The notes under the pieces were generated by a model. The model ran no database searches and was not told where the DNA came from. It worked only from the letters and a program-made list of their open reading frames with translations. A stretch of DNA of 64,000 nt from Leishmania mexicana MHOM/GT/2001/U1103 (taxonomy: Eukaryota; Euglenozoa; Kinetoplastea; Trypanosomatida; Trypanosomatidae), in contig NC_018318.1 in assembly GCF_000234665.1 (NCBI RefSeq), forward strand, positions 124,001 to 188,000, read 5' to 3'. Both the position numbers and the translations under genes were made by a program. Shown one piece after another: positions 31,070-43,333 of the stretch. The first letter of the stretch is position 1. Each line of letters opens with the position of its first letter.

Positions 31070-32280
31070 AATCACAGCTTTCTTGTCGTTCTTTTTTTGG
31101 GGGGGGCGGGGGAGGAAGAGAGATGGATGCGTGTGTGTGTGTGGCAGCGGAAGCTGTACCCCATCGCCCTCTCCTCTCCTTGCAGCCTCTGGTGTTGTGT
31201 TGCCTTGCTATCTATATCGCGGACTCTCGGCGATTCACCTCACCCGCCTTCCTCACGGTTGGTTCCCCTCCGCCTCTCTCTAGTGAGGGGAGGGATATGC
31301 TCCTCCCCACTGGACATGGTGGCGTGATGCGCACGAGAGGAAGACGGGACCACCACCGCGCGGACATTTTGGGTCCTTCCCTTCCATTTCCCTCCCCCCC
31401 CCCTCCCTCCTCCTCCACCTCCCCGGCCGCGCTGCCATGCGTGCCGGCATCCCTTCGTTTTATGCGCGTCTGCACACCTGTGTGATCCCCTCGTCCGCTT
31501 GTCGCCTCTCTCTCTTTTCCTGTGAATTAACTGCATCTTCTGATGTGCCCTTCTTCTCTACTGTGTGTGTGGGCGTATCTGCTCGGGCCACACTGCACCC
31601 CCCCCCCAGTACAGCGGGGACGACGAGCTGCGCGCACGCACACGCACATGCGCGTGTATGAGCTGCAGCGACCTTCCTCCCCGCTTGACCTCCTCCCCCT
31701 CTTTCGGTCTCCCCCTAATAAACCATCGATTTTCAGGGGGAGACGCAACGGTGGAGACAGAACTCCCGTGCGATGGATAACACGCAGTTCTCGGTAGAGA
31801 CGCACACCGTTTGGGTAACCGAACGTGTGCACGTGTGTGTTGTATCCTCGCGTGAACCACAGCAAGTGCGCACCTGACCGTGTCGCCTTTGGATCCCGTG
31901 TGCTGCTGTGGGAAGAGAGAGAGGGGAAGGCACTCCATTTCTCCGCGCTAAACCCGACAGCGCGCTCTGTCGACCCTCGCTCTCTCTTCTCCAGTGTTGT
32001 CGCCACGTCTTCATCCGCCCCACCCCCGCCAATCCCCACGTGTGTGTGTGTGTGTGTGTGTGTGAGGGGGGAGGGGAGGGCTCGTATCGCTGCTTGCGTG
32101 GATCCTTCGCAGATGGGTTTTTTGCTGTCACGGTTGTTGTTCATCTCCCTCGTCTTCCTTTGACTATGTTCTCTTGCAAATCGCGTGTCCAGCACACCAC
32201 GTCGTCGTGAGCAGGACGTGCGCGAAACGCGCGGCTTCCCGTCCTCGTGATGCCCCAAAAAGAAACGGAGAAACAAAAAC
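31070..32280. other. intergenic/3' UTR region, no gene recognised
   Basis: C/T-rich sequence with a long GT run (32039-32064). No conserved reading frame. It leads into an inverted SIDER-like copy. Confidence 0.55.
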
Positions 32281-32289
32281 ACTTTCCAG

Positions 32290-32694
32290 CTCAGCGTGTC
32301 GATTCTCTGCCATAGAGCATGAGCTGAACCCCACCCGTTAGCCAGGTCGCCACGTGCGGCATCCTCCTCGGGGTGGCTCGGGCTCCCCAGCACCAGCAGG
32401 GCAGTGCGAGGGCCGGGTGTGGGGTACGTTCGGGTCACGCTGACACGCTGCACCCGTCATACGCATCGCGCAAGCGTGCTCACGGCCGCGGGTCGCACCG
32501 ACGCAGCGCCGTCCAGGACCTGACCGCCGACGTCAGCGGCGACGCGTCGCTCTGGCCTTTCCCTACGGCGTGGGCGCTCGTCCCTGTCACGACCAGAGGC
32601 GGGCTCCCGCATTGGGCAGGGCTAGAGGGTGGGGTGCTGCTTGGCCCCCACACATCGAGAGAGAGTGGGGGCACTGGGTCCCGAGATGCCACGC
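32290..32694 (-). mobile_element. SIDER-like retroposon, copy 5 (inverted, internally deleted)
   Basis: Read on the - strand, it starts at 32694 with the same CGTGGCATCTCGGGACCC end and runs to the ACGGGTGG site at about 32331. It then jumps to sequence (TTCAGCTCATGCTC, about 32317-32330, then ATGGCAGAGA) that matches the 3' part of copy 6 at about 40987-41027. About 140-190 bp present in copy 6 are missing. This is the only copy in the opposite orientation and it forms an inverted repeat with copy 6. Confidence 0.65.
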
Positions 32695-33225
32695 CCTGTA
32701 TGTGTGTGCGTGTGCGTGTCTACCAGTCATGAGGGACATTCGAGAAGCGGCAATGATGGAAGCCCGAGACCACAACGGTCGTTCGACTTTCCGTCTCTGC
32801 TTCGTTCCCCCGTCGTGGACGAAATCGGGGTGCCCTTGCGCGGGATGGTGAAGCCGCCTTGTCCACTGCCGCCACCAACCAAAACAGTGAGGCATGTGCG
32901 CAGTCATCCATGAGCGTGGAGAGAAACCGGCAGCGCCAGCTGGCATGCTCCAGTCGAAGTCAGGCTGATGCCACTCAGCAACTGCCCTTGCCAACGCCTA
33001 TATCCGTCACCGCTCATCCCCCAATCGCCACCCTCCGCACTTTCTCGTTTTGTTTCTCGTCTGCTCCATCCCCATCCCGGCCTCTCAAGGCACGCACACG
33101 GCCATTCAAAAGTTTCCCACAAGGTTTGACGCTCTTCTCGCTATCGTCGACAGACTCGCTCAGGTCCCCGCGTGTGCATGCGTTTTTTTCTTTTCCGCTT
33201 GTGCCCGAGTCTCTCTGTCTCACTC
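32695..33225. other. intergenic region upstream of the broken UGT gene
   Basis: No gene seen. A short C/T-rich leader (about 33180-33222) precedes the ATG at 33226. Confidence 0.5.
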
Positions 33226-34850
33226 ATGAAGGTAGTCCCAGCCTTTCCCCGGGCGGCGGCCCTGTCCCTGCCGCTGCTGTTGCCGTTGTTTGTCGTCTTC
33301 GCGGCATGGGGTGCGCCCCTGTCGCAAGCTCAGGAAATGGACAAGGAAGAGAGCCTCGTGTCTCTGGTACAGTCTCGGTGCACACGCCTTGGCATGTGGC
33401 CCCGTCAGCACCATCCCTGGTACGGTGCCGCCGATGATGCTCCGCGTCTGCGCGTCGCCATCATGAGCGTGCCGTTTGTGGGGGCACTTTCAAACACCTC
33501 TGGGCGGTTCCGGAGATAGCCTATCGAGGCCACAAAGTAACGTGGTGGAGAAGGCGGTGTGGTGTGAATCTCTACTCCGGCACACCCACCACACGGCGCC
33601 GCTTGTGCTCGCGAAAACATCAGCGCAGCGGTGTATGCAAAGCCAATGGCAGAAGCCAACGCCCCGCTCGATGTTCAGTGTGTCCGTCACTCCACCATCA
33701 TCCCCTTCCAGGTGCTCTTTGAGAGGATATCCAAGCACCACGAGCTGGTGTTTCCAGACTACGCACGGGTGGCGCAGCCCGTGCATCCCACTCTGCCTCC
33801 CACGGCACTTCTCTGCGACATCACCACCTACGCGGGCGCTGTCGTGGGTCTCACGATGGACCTTCCGGTGGTCAGCGTGTTTCCTTTCACGGCACACATG
33901 TCCGTCGGCCTGCAGGCAATGTTGCCAGTCGTGGGACTGGCCTTTCCGCGTCACATGACCCTCCGCGCCCGCATCACCAACTTTCCCCTCAAGTTCGCCG
34001 TCGCCGCCAACGGTGTTCCGCCGCTGCGGGACGACTGCGACGTGGCGGGTATGTACGGCCCAACCATCGCCCCGATTGTGTGGGGGCTTGACATCCCTCA
34101 GCCCCAACCCTACCCCTGGCAGGACCTGCCGCTAGTCCTCGCCGCTTTCATGGACAACTGCTCACAAGGCGTCGTCTACGTAAACTGGGGCACCATAAGC
34201 GTGCCAGGCCCAGAGGTGGAGGATCGCCTCCAGGACGCGCTCGCTGAAGTCGCCCCACTCTGCGTGGTGTGGAAACGGCGCACCTCATCAACACGGCCAC
34301 CACCGCCGGCTGCTCGCTTCTACGCGACGTCCTGGCTTTTGTCGACTGTAGCGGTTCTGATGCACCTGAACACGCGCATCTTCCTCACGCACTGCGGCGT
34401 CACCTCCCTGCTAGAGTCTGTCGAGGCGGTGGTACCGATCGTCGGCTTCCCACTCTTCGCCAATTAAGCCGATGCTTGCCAGCGCGTCGAGAAGGTCGGC
34501 ATCGGACCTCCAGCCAGCGAAACGAAGGCCTTCACCCACGCCGATGTCGTCGCCGCCAATGCGGCTGTCACTGAAAACAACGACACCATGGTGCGCCAGC
34601 TGCAGAAACCGCGCGCCATCGCCAACGCATACGGCGGCCCACAGCGCGCTGCTGACATTATCGAAGGTCGTCAGTACAACTTGCCCATTCATCGGAACAC
34701 AACACCCGGGGCGTGTGCCAGCTTATCGGGCCCGCCGAAAATTGAGGAACCGCCCGCCGTGTGGGTGTGCGTGATCCGCCGTTTGCGCAGGCGGTGGCTG
34801 CCGGTCCCCGCGCTGTGGCCGTCGCTCTGGCGCCCGGCTCCCCCTGCGTT
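33226..34850 (+). pseudogene. UDP-glycosyltransferase (UGT, GT1-like) pseudogene
   Basis: Starts at 33226 with a clear signal peptide (MKVVPAFPRAAALSLPLLLP...). The first frame runs to RVAIMSVPFVG and then hits a stop at 33517-33519. The expected next family segment (FKHLWAVPEIAYRGHKVTWW) is in another frame at about 33490-33550, so there is a frameshift near 33480-33490. A second frameshift lies between about 33550 and 33600, after which the first frame resumes (ARENISAAVYAKPMAEANAP). The donor-binding region is present (FYATSWLLST..., RIFLTHCGVTSLLESVEAVV, IVGFPLFAN), but it is cut by TAA at 34465-34467 where the family has Gln (FANQ). Beyond it the same frame continues (ADACQRVEKVGIGPP, AFTHADVVAANAAVTEN) to at least about 34740. 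Two frameshifts plus a stop make this inactive as read. It is the last + strand gene before the convergent switch, and sequence quality drops right after it, so some breaks could be sequencing errors. Confidence 0.8.
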
Positions 34851-37800
34851 GACCGGGTGCGGCGTCGGTGAGGGGGGCCGGCTTCCACGCGGGGCCCCAG
34901 GCCGCGCCGCCGCGGGGGATCCCGGCCGGCCCCGGGCGGGGCGGGCGCCCCCAAAGCGGGGACGCCCCAAGACACAGCATACGCAACACGCAGAAACCCC
35001 CAACCCCGCGACCAGCGAAAAAAAAACGCCAACCAGAAGAACGGCCACCAAAAAAACACCCGAAGCACAACAGCACGTCGTTTTCCGCCCCTCAAAGATG
35101 AAGTTTGCAGCCGCAACGACAAGCACAGCAGGTTGGAAACCCCCCAAAAAGCAAAACACGAATTTTGAAAGCCAACGTGGAAAATAAAGCACTTCGGATT
35201 TTGGGGGCGCTGTTTTATAAGACGGGCGACCGCCACCATAACGATTCCATCCCTTTTACAAAGCCCGGAAAACAATGTGAACCAGAGCCGTGGGCGGAGG
35301 AAAGTAACATGGTTTTCAAGAGCAAACCAGAGGCATCCTCGCAGCCCGTACGTTAGCAACGAAAGCCCCCGAGTTGAAACAACGACAAATACCACCGGAA
35401 AACCACGGACTCTTTTAGAGATCCTGGGGCAAAAGGAAGGAAAATTTTATGCGCAAAGCGCGCACAGATACCATGAAAAAGCAGTCGCGACCCCTCGCGG
35501 CAGGGCAGCAAACCGAAAAATGAACCCTGCGCCAACGCCGGGGAAAGCCCCGCCTACCCCAGAACAGGATTTTTTGGCGGGGTAGCCGCGGGCGCTTTTC
35601 CGAAAGCCTTGGCCGCGGCCCAAGCTTATGGGCATTTATTTCCCCCGGCCAAGTTGGAAAAGAGATAAAGCACCAAGAACGCCAACCCAAGAGGCCCGCT
35701 ACGTTGTGGCCCCACCGCGAAGTTTTTCCTTACAGCCATAAGCTGCTTTGGCTGTTTCGTATCCCCCTGATCCCCGCAGAGCTGCGCCAAGGAGTTTTGG
35801 GAAGTCCTGCGCTGCTGGGAAAAAGGGGCCCCTTTTACCCAGCCGAAAACGTGGCCACCCAGCCGCTTTCCGGTTCCAGAAAAAAGGATGCAAAAGGGTC
35901 TGCGGCAGCCGCTGCCAAAAAAATAAAAATACGGAAAGAGCGGCCTGCCCGAAAAGTGGCAAAGAGACGCGGGCCAGCCAAAGCGAGAATTCGCACAATC
36001 GGGAAAAGTTGCAAACTCCCGCCCCACCGCCGCCCAACACGGGGGAAGCCATCCCAAGAGAATTCGAAAAAAGCCGCCAGCACCGAAAGTAAAAAAGCGC
36101 CCGCAACGCGCAAACGCCGCCGCGTTCCTGCGGCTTCCGAAAACGAAACCAGCCCGCTACAAAACAATGGGCCACCGCTTTCCGCGAACGCGCTTTTTTT
36201 CGCAGGGAGGGCTTCGTAATTACACACACTCGCGGAACCGGTTGATTTCTTCAAAAGCCGACGGCGCAAGCCAGCCAGCCCGGCCCGCGCCACCCTGTGT
36301 TTACCAACCCCGCCGGGCCACACCGGCACAGGAACAAAGGCGAAGTTTCAAAAAATGTTTTCTGTGAGCTTTTCGTCAGAGCAATTTTTTGAAGCACCCG
36401 CGGGGTCCGGAAAAAAAAACACCCCGGTGGATCCCTCTGGCCCTGGCGGGGCCACGCAGCCCCGCGAGTCTTTTCGAACAATATTTTTTTTCTGTCGTGT
36501 CCTCGTCTTTTTTGCTGCGTTTCCTGGGGCTTTTGGTGCCCCGGGGGGAAAGGGGCGCGCGAAGCGGTCCCCCGATTAATCCCGGGATGTCGCGAACCGG
36601 TGGCGTCCCCCCACCTTTGCCGCACCCCCGCCCGTTTTCCGGCCACGGTTTGGGGGCGGGTCGCTTGGCGGCAAGTTTCCCGCCGCCCCCCCCCCCCACA
36701 CACAAAACCTTAGCCCACGCCTAAAAGAGAAAGTTTGAAGCAAAAAGCCACACGAGAGACCACGCGCGCAGGAAAAGAGAAATTTATAACCCAGTAGAAA
36801 AACAGCCTTCCCGCGGACACAGAAGCCTGGGGCTGGTTCTTTCTTTGTCACGGTTTTTCCTTTGCTTTTTTCTGGGCCACCGCGCGGCCCCACGGACACC
36901 CCCACGACCACCCCCACAGGAAGGCCCTTTCATTTCCGCCCGCCGGCCCCCCATAAAACAAAAATGGCGCCGCTTTGGGCTCTTAAGATTTTCAGAAATA
37001 AACCGGCCAACGCCACAGTCGCCAAAAAAAAATGAAACGCGTCTTCGGAAGGAACGCCAAGAAAGAAAAAACGGCACCGGCAGAAAAATGACAGCAGCTG
37101 CTGTTCAAAAGCGTGTGGTTGTGTCACGGGGGACTCCTTTTTTTGGGGGGGTAGGGTGTGGGGGTTATTGCCAAGCCAAAAAGAGTTGCCACACATCTCG
37201 GCCAGCATTCCCAGACCACCACCCGTGCGGCTTTGGGGAAATTTCGGCCGTTTGGGTCGTTTGGTCTTGGGGTGTTTGGCGTCGGGCTGGTTGGCGGGGG
37301 GGTCGGGATGGCCGGGGGCTGAGGGGGGGCCCGGGGGCCGCGCCGCCCCGGGGGAAAAGGCGGCCCTGGGCGTGAGCGGTTGCGGGCCGGCTCTTCAACG
37401 AGGCGCCAAAAGGCGCCTTTTTTCTCATTTTGAAGGGGCCTTTCTTTGGGCGCGGCCCCCCGCGCCTTCGTTTTTGTTTTGTGGAATTTCCCGGGGGTTG
37501 AAACCCGCGCCCCGCCCTGCCCCCGAAAAGCTAGCGGCGGCGCGGCCGGGCTTCCCTCCTCCCGCGGTTTCGCCGAGGGCCGGTTTTTTTTCGCTTTGGC
37601 CTAGGGGTGTTTTTCCTATCCCCCACCCGCGTTTTTCTCATGGCTGGGGGCGGCGTTTTTTTTTAACCCTGCCTGCAGCGTTGGCACCGCCGAAAGCGCG
37701 CCCGGCCCCAAGGGTTGGTTCTTACGGGGGGTGCGCGGCTCGCCAGGCCCTTTCAGGGGCGCCCGCCGCCCCAAATGGCGATGGGGGCGGGCGCCGGCGC

Positions 37801-40430
37801 CGCCCCCCGCCCGCCCCCAGCGCCAACTTCTGGCGGGGGGGACCCGGGCCACCCCGGGGGGGACGCGGCACATTGCGACCGCCGCGGTGGTGGCTACTGT
37901 GCGCGGCCGGGGGGGGGTGGCAGGGGGGGCTTTGGAAAAGGGGGTGTACCGGGATAACGATTGGCGCTGCCGCCGCCGCCTTGGGTCGCGCTCTTTGGGT
38001 AGGCCCCAGGCCCCTTGGCACCAGGTTCGGTTTAACCCAGGCGGAAAACCGGGGAAAGTTTTGGGGCACGCCAGCATTTGTTTTTTTTTCCATATTAGCA
38101 AGACGTTTGGGTTCCGGTGCGCGACTGTGTCGCGTTTTGGGGGGGTTTGGCAAATGCTGCGGGCCGCTTCGTCCGTGGGGCGGTTTCTGCTGTGATCCTG
38201 TGTCGGCCGAGGTTCTGGAAAAGGGCGCTTGGCTGGTTTTGTGGGTTTGCATGGGGGCTGGGCCGCCGCGTGTTTTCCAACTTGGCGCGCCGAGGGGGAT
38301 GTTTCATGTTTTCGTTTTTCCTGTTGGGGGCGGGAAAGTCCTTTTCGCTTTGGGGTCGTCGCGGGGGCCTTGGGCCTTGGGTTGTTGCGGGGCCCCGCTG
38401 TTTTGGTGTGTGGCACACTCTTTTTTGGACGGGGGTCGGCCTTGGTGACTGCTGAAAAGCGGGGGGGGGGGTTGTTGGCCTTTCTCTGGGTGTTGCGGGC
38501 GGGTTTTCGGTATGCGCTGACACTGGTGCGGTGCAGCGGGTGTGCTGCGCCTGGGCCTCGGGTGCTTTTCCGGGTTCCCCGAGGCGTATTAAAGGGAATG
38601 CCCATCTTTCAGTGTTGTCCTGTTTCCCCCTTTGTTCTTTTTATGGTCCCTTTTTCCCGCGCATGGCGGCCTTTTTGGGTATATGTTTGGGGCCGTGCTG
38701 GCAAGTTTTCCGGGCCCAATAGCCCACCTTAGCTCTCAGAGGAAACGCCGAGCAGGTTTTTTTTTTATTTTTCGATGTGGCGGTGCAACGGGTGGCGCGC
38801 ATTTGGTTTTGGCGACGGGGTTGGATTCATCCCTTCCGTGGTTTTGTTTTGTGCCAGTTTCTGTTCCCAGACGTGTGTGTCTTTTTGTGTCGTCTGGCTG
38901 GGCATTTTGTGCTGCGGTGCTTGCCCTTGGGTTTCTTATTGGGGTTTCCTTCGGGATACCTTCCTTTCTGGCGCTTTTTCCATTGTTCTTTCCTTGTGTT
39001 CCCACGCTTCCCGCTATCCCCTCTAAATGGGCGGGTTTTCCACCATCTCTTCCGTGTGGGGGCCCGGGGTGCTTCTATTCTGGGTTGCTTCCTTTTTCTT
39101 GGTTTTGCTTTATTTCCTGAGGACCTTGTTTTCGGGGAGGGGGGGGTGGCGGCACGGGCGCGCCGTTATTTTTGCGAAACGTGGGCTTCGTTGGTCCCTT
39201 GTGATCCTAGTTTTGTCACCTTTGGAAATACATTTTATTGCTCGCTTTGGTTCATTTTGCCCCCGTCTGGTGGGGCTGTCTTCCCTTGGGGCTTTCCATC
39301 TTACTGCCCGTTCGCCCGTGTATCCTTTTATCTGCTGGCATTTGTCTGCGCGGCTGTGTGTGTTTTCTCTCTGAGTTCCTGGGGGGGGGGGGCTGCTTCC
39401 GCCATGGTTCCTGGCAGCCTTGTTTTTCAGACCATCTCTTGTGATTTGGACACGATTCACTCTTACGGGCCGCGTTTTTTTCTACTACTTCCTTGCCTTT
39501 CCTTCGCGCCTTCTGCCGGTCGCGCCTGGCGCTTTTCCATTTTCCTTCTCGGAGGGCGGGCGTCTCTGCTGGGTCTTGATGCCGTGCGCACCTTCCCTGT
39601 ATTCACCAACACCTCTTCTCATTGATGTGCCTGCGCTTTCTCCCTCCCGGCTGTCTCTTTCATGTTCTTTCGACACCTTTAATGTTGCCGCGTGGTCGGC
39701 CACGTCGGTTCTCGGTCCTTGGTGCCCTCTTCGGTGCTTGGCGCCTCCGGGTGTGCGTTGTGTTTGTGCTTTGCTGCCTTGTCGGCCTGTTGGCCCTTGT
39801 GTATGCGGGTTTCGGGGCTTCTCATTGCTAGGATGAAGGCTTTTCGCTGGGGGGCCTCTTGCTTGATGTGGGTTTGGTTTCCCAAACGCCCGGTTGGTAT
39901 GGGGGCGTGTGTTGGGAACGCGCTGGGGCGGCGGGGTGCGTCTGCGGGCGTCGCGTGTGCCAATGTCAGGCCGCAAGGGGGTCATGCGGCAAGAGATTGG
40001 AACATGGGGTGCCGCGCGGCGCTGGGCTCAGTTTCTGGTTTGGCGGGGTGCGGGTTGGGTGTGTGGCTTTCGGCTTGGGTTTCCGCGGGTGTGGGTGTCC
40101 CGGGTTCGCCCCCTAGCCCCGCCCCCCCGTTGGCCCCGGGGCAGGGCCCTGTTCCGGGGGTAGGGCGGGGCCAGGCCCGGGCGCTGGCGTGGTCGCACCA
40201 GGACGGCCCGGCGGGTGGCGGTGGCTCCTGCTCGGAGGAGGAGGAAAGGCGCCGCCGGGGCAGTGGAAAGGGGCGGGGCTTTTTCCCCGCACCCCCCGGC
40301 GCGCCCGGCCGCGGGGGTCTTGGGGTCCCCCGCGTCACGGGTGCCGTTCTCTGTGTGGCGGCGTGGCCGTGGAGCGCGCTCGCCTCTCCGCGCGACTTTG
40401 CGTCTGGTAAAAGTTTTTTTTCATTGAAAT
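34760..40430. other. anomalous-composition segment within the convergent strand-switch region
   Basis: Abruptly different from all other DNA in the window. The + strand is A/C-rich with many short A and C runs to about 36.3 kb, mixed to about 36.9 kb, then G/T-rich with G and T runs to about 39.9 kb, and very GC-rich at both ends (34.8-34.98 and 40.1-40.35 kb). Long open frames here (up to 430 codons at 37156-38448) have no recognisable domain and follow from lack of stops. No repeat, gene, tRNA or Ns are seen. Either low-quality reads joined without masking, or a real base-skew transition. Confidence 0.6.
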
Positions 40431-40461
40431 GGTAAAGTGTGGCAGCTAGGGAAAGCACAGT

Positions 40462-41036
40462 GCGTGGCATCTCGGGACCCAGTGCCCCCACTCTCTCGAT
40501 GTGTGGAAGCCAAGCAGCACCCCACCCTCTAGCCCTGCCCAATGCGGGAGCCCGCCTCTGGTCGTGACAGGGACGAGCGCCCACGCCGTAGGGAAAGGCC
40601 AGAGCGACGCGTCGCCGCTGACGTCGGCGGTCAGGTCCTGGACGGCGCTGCGTCGGTGCGACCCGCGGCCGTGAGCACGCTTGCGCGATGCGTATGACGG
40701 GTGCAGCGTGTCAGCGTGACCCGAACGTACCCCACACCCGGCCCTCGCACTGCCCTGCTGGTGCTGGGGAGCCCGAGCCACCCCGAGGAGGATGCCGCAC
40801 GTGGCGACCTGGCTAACGGGTGGAGCCGCTGTGAGGCGACCTGCGGGGCTGGCGGTGGGTGGGGTATGAGGCAGGTGTGTGTGTGTGTGTGTGTGCTCAG
40901 GTGACGGGGTCTGCGCACAGCGGTAGCGGCGTGCCTGCTGCTGCCTCGCAGCAGGTAATAGACGTGCGGCTAGCTGGTTAAAGCGGAGTTTAGCTCATGC
41001 TCGATGGCAGAGACTGAACACGTTGACACACGGAAA
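40462..41036 (+). mobile_element. SIDER-like retroposon, copy 6
   Basis: Same 5' end (GCGTGGCATCTCGGGACCC) and body as the array copies up to about 40943. It then has its own 3' part (TTTAGCTCATGCTCGATGGC, about 40987-41006) shared with inverted copy 5, and ends in an A-rich stretch (CGGAAAAACTTAAG). It begins within 35 bp of the end of the anomalous segment. Confidence 0.68.
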
Positions 41037-43333
41037 AACTTAAGTGGCCAAGCGCGATGAGGGTTTTCTTCAGCAGCAGAGGAAAGGTGTTGCTAGGAAC
41101 AGGGCACAGAGAGAAGTGACTCGACACGCGCCAGCACAGGCGTGTCAGCAACCCCCTCTTCGGAACAGCTCAAGTGCGGACGCACCTGCGTTGCTTCCTG
41201 CACCGTGTTGCACTGGTGTCCATTCCACTTTGTATCCCCTAGTGGGGAGGAAGAGGAGGAGGAGGGGGGGGGGCTGCGTAACACGTTTTTGTGCGTGTGT
41301 CTGCGAGCAGGGGTGAGTTGCTGGTGTGGTGCCGTCCTTCGTTGTTCGTCAAGCGCCTGTCTCTCTCTGTCCGCGGAAGGAACGAGGCGCACACACGCAC
41401 CGAACCAACGATAGCAGAGGGGAGGGGGCCTCTCTCAAGCTACTTCGGGGGTTTCGTCTTTGTCACCATCCTCACCGAGGGTGTGCGACAGAGGTCGATC
41501 CCGGGTATGCACACATGCTGATGTATATATTTTTTGCATGGTCGGAGATGGGGAGGGGGTACGGGCGAGGAGGAGGGGGTGGTGGTGGTTCACCCGATAA
41601 ACTGTCGTTGGGCGCACCACACTCTCTCTACCTCCACTCGGGGGAGCCCAACGTATTGCGTGCACGTGGACCTCGACGCGGAGGTGCGTCACCAAGAAGG
41701 AAAGCGACGATGACGACAGTGGCGGAGGACATACGCGCGCCGCGCCAGAGGCGTTGGCACCACTGCCATCAGGAAAGATATATGCGCGGTGCTAGGAATC
41801 AGTCATAGGGTTCTTGTGGCCAGTGCGTGCGCATGCGCGTGTGTGGTGAGCCGGTGGGGATGATGGTGGGAGGAGCGCTACATCCGCATGCGAAGTGGAG
41901 CGTCGTTCGTGGTTTTCGCTGCATGTGCTCGGCACCCAACATTCTCCCCTCCCCCCACACGCCACACGCCACACACTGGAAACGTTCACTCAAGCTTTGT
42001 TCTGCCGTTTCACCTTCTTCTCTCTTTCTTTTTCTCCTGACGATCCGAAAAAAAACGGGAAAAGGAACAGCACTTCCGTGTTGAACCGCACATGTTTATG
42101 TGACACGTGAACCAATCAACAAACAGCAACAACAGTCATAAAGATCGCGGCAAACAGCACAAAAACAAAATGGTGGGGGTGTGGGAGGAGGGAGGAGGGA
42201 AGGGCATTTGGAGGAGACGTAAACCAACCACACACACACACGCACACACACACACAAAAAAAAAAGCAACAGCAAACAATGCCTGTGCGTGTGTGATACA
42301 GGGCAAACAGTGAACGGACAGCGCCGACATCCTCTCCCCCTACCTCCTCTTCCTCCCTGCCGTCGACACCCCCCTCAGTATTATCTACGACCATCACCAC
42401 CCGCTCCCATTTATGCACTCGCGACGGCCAAGAAGCAAAAACGTAAACACGTGGGAGTAAAAACTGCTGCTATCAGTTAGCCCCCTTTTTCGTTCAACAG
42501 AGGAGAGTTGCGTGAGCGAGCGTTACCCAACACATGCCCACAGGCGCAGCGAGGCCGTGCGGTCTTCCTTCTCGCGTACTCCTGGTGCTGCTTCTCCTTG
42601 TTTCTCGCGAGCGCGGAGCTTGATGACCAATCTCGACAGAAGAAACGTCAATCAAGAGCCGAAGCAGCAAAGCGGGAAGTGGGTGTACGCGCTTGTAAAG
42701 CGCCGCAAGACCCCTTCTTCGTCGCAAATAAACCACGGGAAACAAGAATCAAAGAAAAGGCACGAAAGGGTAAGGGGCTTGGCAGTTGCGTGATAGTGGG
42801 GTACAGGGACGAGCCGCGAAGATTATAGAGGTGTTGAGGGGGGGGGGGGAGGAGTAAGGAGGAGCAAGAAAATAAGAAGGCGGCCAACAACAAAAAGATG
42901 ACGAAAACAAGTGACTTCTGAGAGAGACGCAGCAGGCATTGCGGTTGCGAGGTTCCGGGTGTGATATGCGAAGCAAAGGCGAGGCGAGAGAGGCGGATAT
43001 AAGGGAACATCACAGACATGGACGGAAGAAGAAAGACGCCTTTTAGCGGGTCATTGAGCTATAAAAGGGGGAAAAAAGGGGAAGACAGAGAACAGAGAGA
43101 CGGAAGAGGGGAGAGCAACAACAAAAACAGAGTACCTGTCGTGCCTAGGCGACGACAGAGACCCAGGGTCAACGCCCGACGTTGAAGGGTGGGAGGGGCA
43201 GGCCGGGATTCTACCGCGAGGGGTTCCCTCACCTTTCTTCCCGTCCCTTCTCATGTCCTCGCCAAAAAAATAAAAAGCGCTGAAAATGCTGGTCGACTCT
43301 CTCTGTGTGTGTGTGTGTGCCCGTGGCTCTCGC
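41037..43333. other. right part of the convergent strand-switch region, no gene recognised
   Basis: The strand bias flips here: from about 42.1 kb on, the + strand becomes purine-rich (A and G runs), meaning the - strand carries the polypyrimidine tracts, as expected for - strand genes. Microsatellites: CA run at 42230-42255 and a G run at 42838-42849. No tRNA or 5S gene is recognised. Confidence 0.6.

Noticed and set aside
34860..34980. Bacterial contamination suggested by very high GC
   Set aside because: No bacterial gene, ribosome-binding pattern or mobile element is recognisable, and the composition drifts along the segment rather than matching one genome.
37156..38448. 430-codon + strand open frame in the anomalous segment
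   Set aside because: Gly/Pro/Trp/Arg-rich with no domain; long frames follow from the lack of TA-containing stops in G/T- and GC-rich sequence. Neighbouring frames of comparable length exist on both strands.
38777..39625. 282-codon hydrophobic open frame
   Set aside because: Phe/Leu/Cys-rich because the DNA is T/G-rich; not a credible membrane protein.
41485..41520. Possible tRNA B-box-like string near 41490
   Set aside because: Only a partial match; no A box, stem pairing or anticodon arm could be laid out. Convergent strand-switch regions can hold tRNA genes, but none is supported here.
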